A stretch of DNA of 64,000 nt from Bacteroidales bacterium 6E. GTDB taxonomy: Bacteria > Bacteroidota > Bacteroidia > Bacteroidales > Prolixibacteraceae. The notes below the pieces were generated by a model. That model was not told where the DNA came from. It saw only the letters and a program-made list of their open reading frames with translations, and did not search any database. Where the stretch lies: assembly GCA_001270045.2 (NCBI GenBank), contig DF970686.1:248001-312000 (forward strand), in the 5' to 3' direction. Each line of letters opens with the position of its first letter. The first letter of the stretch is position 1. Positions 18,452 to 26,176 of this stretch are shown in pieces. A program made the position numbers and the translations under genes.

Positions 18452-19182
18452 TAGTTGATTTTTTGGATTGAGATTGAATAAATGATTTCCCTGGCTGTAG
18501 TGATTTGCGTGAGATCAGTGTAAAGCTTACCGCTTGATCCGTTTGGCTCACCATGTCCGATAGGATTGAGATAAAGTCTTTCATCACTATCCGGATCAAC
18601 CGTGACAGCATAGACAATGGATGGCTGCAGAGAAGTCATGTAATTGGTGTCTTCCGGATACAATGAGTTTGTATAAAATTTGTTGGAGTCCCATGGTTGG
18701 TTTACTTCCATCAGTATCCTGAACTTACCATTTTGTATCTTGCCTTGGGCTGTTTTCAGGCGATAGCTTCCCGGGGGGGTGGCTGAGGTGACCGCATCGG
18801 GCATGGGGGAATCCGATGAAGGAATATATAAGCCATCCGGGGCTTTTACGCCTCTTTGGTGGGCCCAAAAGGGAAGACTTGCAGGCCTTCGCGCCTCACC
18901 TGGTCGGTCACTCCATTTCCCTGGTGATACTGAACCATGGGCATAAGTCCCTGTACCAACATAACGTGTGATAAAGAGTGTTTCGATGTAATTCCCTTCC
19001 AGATCTTCAGTCCAGACCACCATGCTGGGATGGTTGTGCTCAGGGCCTTTGATAACTTCAATCTGGTATTTGTTACCCAATGCATTTGCATTTGTAATAA
19101 CCTCTATGATATCATTCTCCGGTATTCTGCCCGAAACACAGGCGGTCAGAAAGAGAGGAATCATGAATTTTAAATATCTCAT
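18451..19182 (-). CDS. lipoprotein with DUF2271-like features, paired with TonB receptor
   Basis: 243 residues from the ATG at 19182, which gives a clean lipoprotein signal (RYLKFMIPLFLTAC, lipid Cys15). The upstream in-frame ATG at 19242 would bury this signal. The body has PSMVVWTEDLEGNYIETLF and DAVTSATPPGSYRL. Both resemble the pattern of periplasmic DUF2271 proteins (VAVWxEDxxG ... DAVTGATxPGxY). I make that link from memory, with moderate trust. The gene is translationally coupled to the receptor, so it may be a surface or periplasmic ligand-binding accessory. A 9-base inverted repeat sits just upstream of the start. Confidence 0.75.
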   Translation of the reverse strand: MRYLKFMIPLFLTACVSGRIPENDIIEVITNANALGNKYQIEVIKGPEHNHPSMVVWTEDLEGNYIETLFITRYVGTGTYAHGSVSPGKWSDRPGEARRPASLPFWAHQRGVKAPDGLYIPSSDSPMPDAVTSATPPGSYRLKTAQGKIQNGKFRILMEVNQPWDSNKFYTNSLYPEDTNYMTSLQPSIVYAVTVDPDSDERLYLNPIGHGEPNGSSGKLYTDLTQITTAREIIYSISIQKIN

Positions 19183-19193
19183 TTCTGGTTTGT

Positions 19194-19224
19194 TTAATGT
19201 TTCAATTTCAATATTAAACATTAA
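19194..19224. promoter_or_regulatory. dyad upstream of the lipoprotein/TonB receptor pair
   Basis: TTAATGTTT (19194-19202) and AAACATTAA (19216-19224) are perfect inverted copies around 13 bases. The right arm also lies in a 12-base palindrome AACATTAATGTT (19217-19228). It sits 12 bases upstream of the lipoprotein ATG and could be an operator or a leader hairpin. Confidence 0.4.
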
Positions 19225-19252
19225 TGTTGATCTAAAGTTCAAAACTTATAAA

Positions 19253-19260
19253 TATTTTTG
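19253..19260 (+). promoter_or_regulatory. Bacteroidota -7 promoter box for dtd
   Basis: TATTTTTG matches TAnnTTTG and lies 24 bases upstream of the dtd ATG. Confidence 0.55.
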
Positions 19261-19283
19261 TCGGTGAAATCACATGTAATCAT

Positions 19284-19739
19284 ATGAGGGTTGTAGTTCA
19301 GCGGGTCAGTTCGGCGCAGGTGGCCGTTAATGGGAAAACCACGGCTAACATTGGCAAGGGTTTATTGATTCTATTAGGTGTTTCAGAGGCTGATGATGAA
19401 TCGGATGTTGAGTGGTTGGTGAAGAAAACCTCACAACTCCGGATTTTCGATGATGAAAACGGAGTCATGAACCTGCCCATTACGGACATTCATGGCGATG
19501 TAATCGTAGTCAGCCAGTTCACCCTTCATGCCAGTACAAAAAAAGGAAACCGCCCTTCATACATTCGTGCTGCCAGGCCCGAGACGGCAATTCCGTTGTA
19601 TGAAATGTTTGTGGCGGGTATGTCGTAAATATTGGGAAGGCCTGTCGGTACCGGTATTTTTGGGGCACAAATGGATGTTTCCCTGGTGAATGACGGTCCG
19701 GTCACGGTTATCATGGATTCACGTGACCGTGATTTTTAA
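19284..19739 (+). pseudogene. dtd: D-aminoacyl-tRNA deacylase (dtd) interrupted by an in-frame TAA
   Basis: Dtd hydrolyses D-amino acids (and misattached Gly) from tRNA. Residues 1-114 match the family well: start MRVVVQRVSSAQV, then the catalytic SQFTL motif, and NRPSYIRAARPE. A TAA at 19626-19628 then stops translation after YEMFVAGMS. The same frame continues without any shift for 36 more codons ([14 protein letters not shown], then [12 protein letters not shown]) to a TAA at 19737. Those codons are exactly the missing Dtd C-terminus, including the NDGPVT Gly-cisPro motif. Restored, the protein would be about 151 residues, the family length. So this is a single nonsense change, a sequencing error, or a recoded stop. 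The truncated 114-residue product would lack an essential active-site motif. Confidence 0.85.
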
Positions 19740-19756
19740 TTTCTGCTTGATTAAAC

Positions 19757-19764
19757 TACTTTTG
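19757..19764 (+). promoter_or_regulatory. Bacteroidota -7 promoter box for the mazG-like/deoC pair
   Basis: TACTTTTG matches TAnnTTTG, 18 bases upstream of the GTG start at 19783. Confidence 0.5.
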
Positions 19765-19782
19765 TAATAAAGAGAAAGCACT

Positions 19783-20124
19783 GTGACACAACAAATCACA
19801 CTTTTGGAAGCACAACAACAAGTCGACCAGTGGATTCGACAGATTGGTGTGCGATATTTCAGTGAACTCACAAATATGGCCATCCTGACGGAAGAAGTCG
19901 GAGAGCTCGCCAGGATCATGGCTCGTACCTATGGAGACCAGTCTTTCAAGGATTCTGACCTGAATCGCAATATTGCCGATGAAATGGCTGATGTACTCTG
20001 GGTATTGATTTGTCTTGCAAATCAGACTGGGGTTGATCTTACACAGGCGTTTTATCAAAATCTCGAAAAAAAGACCCAACGGGATGCCGAAAGGCACATG
20101 AATAATGAAAAACTTAAAAAGTGA
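19783..20124 (+). CDS. MazG-like nucleotide pyrophosphohydrolase
   Basis: 113 residues starting at a GTG (19783) with AAAGAGAAAG upstream. It shows the single-domain MazG/iMazG pattern: EEVGELAR (metal-binding ExxE) and DEMADVLW (ExxD) on paired helices. This fits hydrolysis of (d)NTPs to monophosphates for pool cleaning. It is the small single-domain form, not full-length MazG. It overlaps the first possible deoC start, so the two are probably co-transcribed, which links nucleotide clean-up with deoxyribose salvage. Confidence 0.87.
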   Translation: MTQQITLLEAQQQVDQWIRQIGVRYFSELTNMAILTEEVGELARIMARTYGDQSFKDSDLNRNIADEMADVLWVLICLANQTGVDLTQAFYQNLEKKTQRDAERHMNNEKLKK

Positions 20125-20128
20125 CGAT

Positions 20129-20983
20129 ATGAATTTTCCGCCCATCCCCATCAATACCTCAACATTGACCGAACAAGCCAGCAAATATGTTGAAACCGCG
20201 AATCTGAATAGTGATGTCGAGTTGATGAAACTGGCTTTTTCATGTATCGACCTGACCACGCTGAATGCTACTGATACAGTTTCCGGAGTAGCCCGTTTCA
20301 CCGGGAAAGTCAATTCGTTTTCGACCCAATATCCTGAAATGAAAAATGTTGCAGCCATATGTGTATATCCTAATATGGCCAATGTGGTTCGCGAAAACCT
20401 GGCTGTTCCCGGAGTACATGTTGCCGCCGTTGCGGGAGGATTCCCCTCCTCCATGACTTTTAAGTCTCTTAAGGTGGAAGAGGCAAGGCTTGCCGTGATT
20501 GAAGGATCTGATGAAATTGATATTGTCATTCCCCTATGGGCATTCCTGGAAGAGAATTACGATTACTGTAAGGGTGAAATCAGGGCGATCAAGGATGCAA
20601 TTGGGGATACTCACCTAAAAGTTATCCTGGAAAGTGGAGTATTGACGTCTGATCAGGTTTGGGCTGCTTCCATTCTTGCACTTCAGGCGGGTGCCGACTT
20701 TATCAAGACTTCAACAGGTAAACTGCCCACAGCCGCAACCCCGGAAGCTGCCATCGTTATGTGCCACGCCCTTAAATTCTGGTACGAAACAACCGGACAA
20801 AAGCGTGGTTTCAAGCCGGCCGGTGGTATTGCCACCACCCGGGATGCCATGGTTTACCTGACCATTGTTAAAGATATTCTGGGTGAAGAATGGCTGAATC
20901 CGGAGCTTTTCAGACTGGGTGCCAGCAGATTGGCCAATCATTTATTGAGCGATATCCTGAAAGGGGAGATAGCTCATTTTTAA
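20129..20983 (+). CDS. deoC: deoxyribose-phosphate aldolase
   Basis: Cleaves 2-deoxyribose 5-phosphate to glyceraldehyde 3-phosphate and acetaldehyde. The class I aldolase pattern is clear: CIDLTTLNATDT, ICVYPNM, AAVAGGFPS, DEIDIVI, VILESG, then ADFIKTSTGK holding the Schiff-base lysine (residue 193 with this start), and KPAGGI. Two starts are possible: ATG 20105 overlaps the mazG-like gene, while ATG 20129 lies just past its stop and gives 284 residues. A long hairpin terminator follows at 21007. Confidence 0.94.
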   Translation: MNFPPIPINTSTLTEQASKYVETANLNSDVELMKLAFSCIDLTTLNATDTVSGVARFTGKVNSFSTQYPEMKNVAAICVYPNMANVVRENLAVPGVHVAAVAGGFPSSMTFKSLKVEEARLAVIEGSDEIDIVIPLWAFLEENYDYCKGEIRAIKDAIGDTHLKVILESGVLTSDQVWAASILALQAGADFIKTSTGKLPTAATPEAAIVMCHALKFWYETTGQKRGFKPAGGIATTRDAMVYLTIVKDILGEEWLNPELFRLGASRLANHLLSDILKGEIAHF

Positions 20984-21006
20984 TTTGACCTGAATTGTTA
21001 ATTGAA

Positions 21007-21051
21007 AATCCGATGGAAGTGACAGGATACTTTTTCCATCGGATTTTTTTA
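21007..21051. terminator. terminator between convergent deoC and polyprenyl synthase genes
   Basis: A 12-base perfect stem AATCCGATGGAA / TTCCATCGGATT with a 15-base loop is followed by T-rich sequence on the plus strand. The run of A at 21005 gives a short U-tract on the minus strand, so it may work both ways. Confidence 0.8.
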
Positions 21052-21068
21052 GTCTAACCTTGACAAGA

Positions 21069-22043
21069 TTATTTCTTTCGGGTGGTCACGTAATTCATGA
21101 GTTCGATCAGTGAGCTTCGGGCTTCGCTTTCAGGAAACTCCATCAGGCCGCTGATTGCCTTTTCCTTAAATTCATTCATCATTTCGGAGGCATAATCAAT
21201 TCCACCCTTATCAATCACCAGCTTAACCAATTCCCTTACGGTGGCGGTATTTGTGTTCTTTTTCCGGATCATGGCCAGTATTCTTTTTTTCTCTGCCGGT
21301 TCTGACTGATTTAGCACATAAAGGAGGGGCAATGTGATTTTCTTCTCCTTAATGTCATTTCCGGTAGGTTTACCTATGATGCCCTTATCCTGATAATCGA
21401 AAATATCGTCCTTAATCTGAAACGCGATGCCTGCATCCTGTCCGATACGGTACATTTTCTCAATGATTTCAGGATCTGAGGTTGTACTGGAGGCTCCTAT
21501 GGCCATGCTGGTGGCAATCAGGGAGGCTGTTTTTTTTCGGATAATTTCAAAATAGGTTTCCGAGTCAATGTCCAGCTTCCTGCTTTTCTTGATTTGCAGG
21601 ATTTCTCCTTCACTCATATCCTGAACAGCCCTTGAAATAAGCTGTAAAAATCCATATTGCTGATGTTTTAGCTGTAGAAGCAATCCTTGGGCGAGAATGA
21701 AATCACCTACCAAAACCGCCAGTTTGTTTTTCCAAAGGGCGTTGACCGAAAAAACCCCACGTCGCTCGTATGATTCATCCACCACGTCATCGTGAACAAG
21801 GGTTGCAGTGTGAAGCAATTCGACCGAGCAGGCGGCAACTTGTGCCAAATGATTGGTTTGTCCGAAAAGTCTGGCTGATAAAAAAACGAACATGGGACGG
21901 AGCTGTTTACCCTTGGTACGGTAAAGGTAATTGAGGATGGTATTCAACAGAGGTACTTCACCTTTCAATGATTCTTTGAAAAAAGGTTCAAAATCAATTA
22001 ACTCCTGTTGAATTGGCTCCTGTATTTTTTGTAAAGTCCTCAT
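21069..22043 (-). CDS. polyprenyl (octaprenyl-type) diphosphate synthase
   Basis: Trans-isoprenyl diphosphate synthase that makes the side-chain precursor of menaquinone. The 324 residues show GKQLRP (45-50), the first Asp-rich motif LVHDDVVDE (83-90) with RRG, and the second motif QIKDDIFDY near residue 220. Chain length cannot be read with certainty from sequence; long-chain (C35-C40) is likely from overall similarity to IspB/HepT proteins. It appears monocistronic. Confidence 0.92.
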   Translation of the reverse strand: MRTLQKIQEPIQQELIDFEPFFKESLKGEVPLLNTILNYLYRTKGKQLRPMFVFLSARLFGQTNHLAQVAACSVELLHTATLVHDDVVDESYERRGVFSVNALWKNKLAVLVGDFILAQGLLLQLKHQQYGFLQLISRAVQDMSEGEILQIKKSRKLDIDSETYFEIIRKKTASLIATSMAIGASSTTSDPEIIEKMYRIGQDAGIAFQIKDDIFDYQDKGIIGKPTGNDIKEKKITLPLLYVLNQSEPAEKKRILAMIRKKNTNTATVRELVKLVIDKGGIDYASEMMNEFKEKAISGLMEFPESEARSSLIELMNYVTTRKK

Positions 22044-22245
22044 CTCCGTCGTTCTATGAAAAACTGATTTCAGGATAAATTATCTATTCAAATTGTTGAT
22101 GACTTCTCCTGAATTCAATATGCCGGACAAATTTATCCAATTCTGTCATATTTTATTCAAAAATGTGCCTTCGTGTTCTTTCATTACTGGAAATGCGGGT
22201 ATTTTCAGGAGAAAATATGTTAAAATAATAAGGGATCCTGAAAGA

Positions 22246-22632
22246 TCAGGTACCAGGGGAGAGGGATTTATTGCGTTTCTGGAAAAACCGGACTTTTCTC
22301 TTCCATTTACCGGGAACCCAAAGCCATTCATCATCCACCTCTTTCCAATATCCCGAATTCCAGACCTTGCCCTTCGGTGGGATAACCCATGCAGGGCCAA
22401 GCCAGATGTACATGTGTGATGGCCTGTGCCATGCCCATCTTCCGGGAAGCATAATATATTCAGGTCCAGGTTTGGGAGAAATCTTCATGTCAACTTTGGG
22501 TGGAATGGGTTTTTCTTTTACCCTAACCTGGCTTTGAGCTTCTCCAGCCATGATGATCATACCCATGATTAATCCTAATGAAATAAGATAAATTCTGACA
22601 GGAGTGATTGATATTTTTACGAAAACCTTCAT
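22246..22632 (-). CDS. YXWGXW-repeat-like exported protein
   Basis: 128 residues with a hydrophobic N-terminal segment (IYLISLGLIMGMIIMAG, probable signal peptide or anchor, ending near SQV). The body has spaced Trp/Pro/Gly units: LPGRWAWHRPSHMYIWLGPAWVI-type strands, YWKEV, WLWVPGKWKRK. The W-PG-W / Y-W-PG-W spacing resembles the YXWGXW repeat family of small secreted proteins. The function is unknown. The C-terminus is basic. Confidence 0.7.
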   Translation of the reverse strand: MKVFVKISITPVRIYLISLGLIMGMIIMAGEAQSQVRVKEKPIPPKVDMKISPKPGPEYIMLPGRWAWHRPSHMYIWLGPAWVIPPKGKVWNSGYWKEVDDEWLWVPGKWKRKVRFFQKRNKSLSPGT

Positions 22633-22659
22633 AATAATTCAATGCATTGCTTTTCCATA

Positions 22660-23061
22660 TTAAAGGCTTGTGCCTTCAGAGCCAGATATCCTGCTTTCCA
22701 GAAGCATCAGCTGTTTATCATCCACTGTCCGGAACCATTCCTGCATTTTCAGCCTGGCTTTTTGTCTGATATCTTCAGTAATGGCTGAGGAAATCTGCGA
22801 AAGTGCGTAAATCAAGACCCCGAGATCATCCGTGAATCCCAGTATGGGTGTAAGGTCAGGAACAGCATCTGTGGGTAGGATAAAATATCCCAATGCAGCT
22901 CCAATCGTCAACTTCTTTTTCAGTTCTATTCCCGGGTCCTTCATCATGTAAAAGAGGAGCAACACGGCATATACAACCTGTTGTCCGGCTGATTTTGCAA
23001 AGTCGCCCATTTTTTTCCATAAGGCATTTTCATTGAAATATTTCCGGTAAGGGTTTTTCAT
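22660..23061 (-). CDS. DUF1232 (YkvA-type) membrane protein
   Basis: 133 residues. The DUF1232 core is seen at about 45-90: KKLTIGAALGYFILPTDAVPD followed by LTPILGFTDDLGVLIYAL. The LPxDxxPDxxPxxGxxDD pattern is the family hallmark. One or two short hydrophobic segments suggest a membrane-associated protein. The function is unknown. It lies six bases downstream of the dus gene on the same strand and is probably co-transcribed. Confidence 0.85.
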   Translation of the reverse strand: MKNPYRKYFNENALWKKMGDFAKSAGQQVVYAVLLLFYMMKDPGIELKKKLTIGAALGYFILPTDAVPDLTPILGFTDDLGVLIYALSQISSAITEDIRQKARLKMQEWFRTVDDKQLMLLESRISGSEGTSL

Positions 23062-23067
23062 GTAATG

Positions 23068-24081
23068 TCAGCTTAATGCAATATCTGAATAATCAACATG
23101 CATGCCAGAATATTTTTCTTCAATCCGGTTCAGAAGATCCTCAACTTCATTAGTTGTTTCAGCCCTGAGCAAAGCGATTTTCAGGTCCCTGAAATCGGGA
23201 AGATGCGGGAAATACTTCGCCAGGTGACGTCTCATTTCAAGAATTCCGCGTCTTTCATCATCCTTCCATTCGATGCTAAGCTTTAATTGCTCCCTGACGT
23301 TTTGCGCAACTTCTGCAACTGATGGAGGAGCCAGTAATTCTCCGGTTGCGAAGTAGTGCTTAATTTCCTTGAAAATCCATGGCCTTCCTATGGCCGGTCG
23401 GCCGATCATCAATCCGTCAACCCCAGTTTGCCTAAGTAACTCTGCCGCCCTTACGGGTCCCTTTATATCACCGTTTCCAATGATCGGGATATTGATTCGG
23501 GGATCGTTCTTGACCTCTCCGATCAGGGTCCAGTCTGCTTCGCCCGAATAGAATTGTTCTCGGGTGCGGCCATGAATGGCAAGTGCGGCAATCCCGGCAT
23601 CCTGAAGTCTCATCGCCGCCTCAAGAACAGGTTTTTGGGAATCGTCCCAGCCCAGACGAGTTTTAGCCGTAACAGGTAAACTAACAGCTTTGACAATAGC
23701 CTCAGCCATTGCCTGCATCCTGGGCAAATCAAGTAACATGGCTGCTCCGGCTCCACGTCGCACGATCTTTTTGACCGGGCAACCAAAGTTGATGTCAAGA
23801 AAATCTGGCCCTGCTTCTTCGGCAACCCGGGCGGCCATTACCATCGCTTCAATGTCATGACCGTAAATCTGTATGGCCACAGGCCTGTCGAAATCGAACA
23901 AGGTCATTTTGTGCCTTGTTTTTTTTACATTTCTGGCTAGAGCATCCGATGAAACAAATTCGGTATACATGACATCTGCGCCGTACTTTTTGCACATGTA
24001 CCGGAAGGATTTATAAGTTACATCCTCCATGGGTGCCAGAAACAGTGGCATTTTTCCAAGATCTGAATTTCCTATTTTCAT
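23068..24081 (-). CDS. dusB: tRNA-dihydrouridine synthase (DusB-like)
   Basis: FMN enzyme reducing specific tRNA uridines to dihydrouridine. The 337-residue TIM barrel begins with APMEDVTYKSFR. It carries NFGCPVKKIVRRGAGAAML with the catalytic Cys, then KTRLGWDD, IHGRTREQFYSGEADW, GNGDI and GRPAIGRPWIF, with a C-terminal helical tRNA-binding domain. These strings fit the DusB subgroup best, but the target position cannot be read from sequence. Confidence 0.92.
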   Translation of the reverse strand: MKIGNSDLGKMPLFLAPMEDVTYKSFRYMCKKYGADVMYTEFVSSDALARNVKKTRHKMTLFDFDRPVAIQIYGHDIEAMVMAARVAEEAGPDFLDINFGCPVKKIVRRGAGAAMLLDLPRMQAMAEAIVKAVSLPVTAKTRLGWDDSQKPVLEAAMRLQDAGIAALAIHGRTREQFYSGEADWTLIGEVKNDPRINIPIIGNGDIKGPVRAAELLRQTGVDGLMIGRPAIGRPWIFKEIKHYFATGELLAPPSVAEVAQNVREQLKLSIEWKDDERRGILEMRRHLAKYFPHLPDFRDLKIALLRAETTNEVEDLLNRIEEKYSGMHVDYSDIALS

Positions 24082-24146
24082 AATAGTACCAATGACCGGT
24101 AAAATTAATGGTTTGACGCAACATATCCGTAGGATTCAACGTCTTA

Positions 24147-24560
24147 ATGAAAAAACATATGAAAGCCCGGGGATCCATACTGCTTTTCTTTCTCCTCATA
24201 TTTAGTTCGTGCCGTGAGGAAATGCCCTGCAACCATTTCAACTTTGGCAGTGAAACCGTTATGTTGGCCGATGAGACCTATTGTTCCGAAAATTTGGAAC
24301 TCACCATGCAGGTTGAAGAGATTAATGAAAGTCGCTGTCCGGAAGGAGTGGAGTGTATTTGGGCAGGACAGGTAAGTGTATCGTTTGACCTGAAAGGCGA
24401 TATTGACGGAAAACTTCAGCTGGCATCTCTCATGCATCCTTTGGATACTATAGGGGATTACACGTTTCAGCTTGTCAGGGTGGATCCGTATCCGAAATAC
24501 AAACAACCCCTTGAAAGATCGGATTATCGGATTACCTTGATAATCGACAGGCTTAACTAA
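24147..24560 (+). CDS. small lipoprotein of unknown function
   Basis: 137 residues. A lipoprotein signal is clear (GSILLFFLLIFSSC). The mature part holds ESRCPEGVECIWAGQV, a Cys-containing motif I recall from other Bacteroidota lipoproteins of unknown role. A C-terminal beta-strand-like region follows (YTFQLVRVDPYPK). It converges with mntP and overlaps its 3' end by 8 bases. ATG 24159 is an alternative start. Confidence 0.75.
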   Translation: MKKHMKARGSILLFFLLIFSSCREEMPCNHFNFGSETVMLADETYCSENLELTMQVEEINESRCPEGVECIWAGQVSVSFDLKGDIDGKLQLASLMHPLDTIGDYTFQLVRVDPYPKYKQPLERSDYRITLIIDRLN

Positions 24561-25128
24561 CACTAAAAATATGCTCAGCCAGGATTTTCAATCCTATAAT
24601 TATCAGTATGATTCCTCCCAGAATGATACTTCTGTGGCTCTTCTCCCCTGAAATTTTCTTGCCAAACAGCATACCCAGCATGGCAGCAATGAACGTGACT
24701 GCACCAATAATTCCGGAAGGCAAGAATATGTTGGTATCCATAAATCCGAAACTTAGGCCAACAATCAGGGCATCAATGCTGGTGGCTACCGAAACCCCCA
24801 GGATAAACCTCATTCGCATTGGATTAAATTCCTGTCGTTCATGAAAAGGCTTCATGCCTTCTATTATCATTTTAATACCAATAAAGGAGAGCAGAATAAA
24901 GGCGATCCAGTGATCATAGGCAGATATCAGGTTTTTCAGGGATATGCCTATCAGCCAACCGATAACCGGAAATGCAGCCTGAAAAAAAGCCAGAAAAAAG
25001 GCCACATAACATGCCTGTTGAAACCTGATCTCTCGCTTCATGATGCCAAACGAGACGGAAACGGCAAAGCTGTCAAAACTCAAGCCAATCCCTAAAAGAA
25101 GGAATGTTACAAACTGAAGGTAACTCAT
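24553..25128 (-). CDS. mntP: manganese efflux pump MntP
   Basis: Exports Mn(II) and protects against manganese toxicity. It is 191 residues from the ATG at 25128, the usual family length, with six hydrophobic helices. The conserved Asp-containing first helix (GIGLSFDSFAVSVSFG) and its inverted repeat in the fourth helix (VSVATSIDALIVGLSFG) are diagnostic. The longer frame back to 25203 is rejected because a -7 box lies at 25145-25152. No yybP-ykoY (Mn) riboswitch can fit in the short leader. Confidence 0.93.
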   Translation of the reverse strand: MSYLQFVTFLLLGIGLSFDSFAVSVSFGIMKREIRFQQACYVAFFLAFFQAAFPVIGWLIGISLKNLISAYDHWIAFILLSFIGIKMIIEGMKPFHERQEFNPMRMRFILGVSVATSIDALIVGLSFGFMDTNIFLPSGIIGAVTFIAAMLGMLFGKKISGEKSHRSIILGGIILIIIGLKILAEHIFSVS

Positions 25129-25144
25129 GCTGACAATTGAACCG

Positions 25145-25152
25145 CAAAAATA
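25145..25152 (-). promoter_or_regulatory. Bacteroidota -7 promoter box for mntP
   Basis: The minus strand reads TATTTTTG, 16 bases upstream of the chosen mntP ATG; it decides the start. Confidence 0.55.
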
Positions 25153-25240
25153 GATCTTCGTAACAAAATGGAAGGCTTTGTCTGAAAAAAAATGTAATGC
25201 CACTGTTATAAAAATGATGGATACTCGTTAATAAGAGAGA

Positions 25241-25762
25241 ATGACAACGGAGGATTTTAAGCAACGGATGATGCCTTTTGCTTGCAGACTTTATCCAATG
25301 ATGAAAAGGATACTGGGCAGCGATGAGGATACCAGGGATGCCATGCAGGAACTGATGATCCGGTTGTGGAACAAAAGGAAGGAACTGGATGATTGCCTGA
25401 ATCTGGGTGCCTATGTCGCCGTTGCCGCACGAAATTTTTGTTACGATGTGCGGAAACGAAAAAAGCTTCCATCATCAGACTATTCTGTTGAAGTTTTGAT
25501 ACCGGGAATGAATTCGGAGCTTCAGCAGGAAGCGAGTGAAAAGCTATATTGGGTCCATCAGGTAATCGCCCGGCTCCCCGAAAAATACCGGGAAGTTTTG
25601 CTGATGAGAGAAATAGATGGGTTATCGATCGAGGAGATTCATCATTTGACAGGTTATGAAATGCCCTATATAAGGGTTTTGCTTTCGAGGTCAAGGACAA
25701 AGGTGAGAGAGGAAATTGAAAAGATTTACAATTATGAAAAAAGAACTATCCATACTGCTTGA
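25241..25762 (+). CDS. ECF-type RNA polymerase sigma factor
   Basis: 173 residues. Region 2 (about 10-75: DTRDAMQELMIRLWNKR, then AARNFCYDVRKRKKL) and region 4 (about 105-160: LPEKYREVLLMREIDGLSIEEI with helix-turn-helix) are clear, with no sigma region 3. The small size makes it an ECF sigma. The stop overlaps the next gene by 29 bases, which indicates tight coupling to the likely anti-sigma factor. Confidence 0.92.
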   Translation: MTTEDFKQRMMPFACRLYPMMKRILGSDEDTRDAMQELMIRLWNKRKELDDCLNLGAYVAVAARNFCYDVRKRKKLPSSDYSVEVLIPGMNSELQQEASEKLYWVHQVIARLPEKYREVLLMREIDGLSIEEIHHLTGYEMPYIRVLLSRSRTKVREEIEKIYNYEKRTIHTA

Positions 25763-26165
25763 TAAATATTACAAGGGAGAAACCAACCTCGAGGAAGAAA
25801 AAACCATCCGGGAAGAGGTTTCCGAAATGACGGAATCAGATTCTGTCCGTGATGTTTTTGCCTATTACAATTCGGCAGAAAAGGTTCCTGAGGAAGTATT
25901 GGAGGAGATTTTTGAAAGCCTCGAAAAGAAGGGAAAGAAGAGACGTTTGCCTTCCTGGATATACCCTGCCACTGCTGCGGCCGCTTCGCTGATTTTCTTT
26001 ATGATGGCCTGGGGTATTCACCAGAACAAGATAAACAGGGAACAGCAGTTTGCATTGATGGAGGACGCATTGGCCAGTGTTGCCAACGGATTGCAACCAG
26101 CTGAAGAAGAACAGGAAATGCTCGTTCTCTGGGTCGATGAAAATGTTGAAATCATTATAAATTAA
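25734..26165 (+). CDS. probable membrane anti-sigma protein
   Basis: 143 residues from ATG 25734 (ATG 25716 is also in frame). A cytoplasmic acidic helical N-terminus (LLDKYYKGETNLEEEKTIRE-type; about 1-80) is followed by one membrane helix (YPATAAAASLIFFMMAWGI, about 84-102) and a short extracytoplasmic tail. The order sigma then single-pass membrane protein, with overlapping reading frames, is the usual sign of an anti-sigma factor. No zinc HxxxCxxC motif is present. Direct evidence for sigma binding is lacking. Confidence 0.72.
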   Translation: MKKELSILLDKYYKGETNLEEEKTIREEVSEMTESDSVRDVFAYYNSAEKVPEEVLEEIFESLEKKGKKRRLPSWIYPATAAAASLIFFMMAWGIHQNKINREQQFALMEDALASVANGLQPAEEEQEMLVLWVDENVEIIIN

Positions 26166-26176
26166 AATATAAAGCC

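Noticed and set aside
19720-19725. CACGTG in the dtd 3' end as a parS
   Set aside because: Flanks GGATT / ACCGT do not fit; it is coding sequence for the conserved Dtd tail.
22093-22419. 108-codon plus-strand open frame
   Set aside because: Antisense to the YXWGXW-like gene; no family features.
25129-25203. Longer mntP start at 25203
   Set aside because: The extra residues are not family-like and run across the -7 box at 25145.
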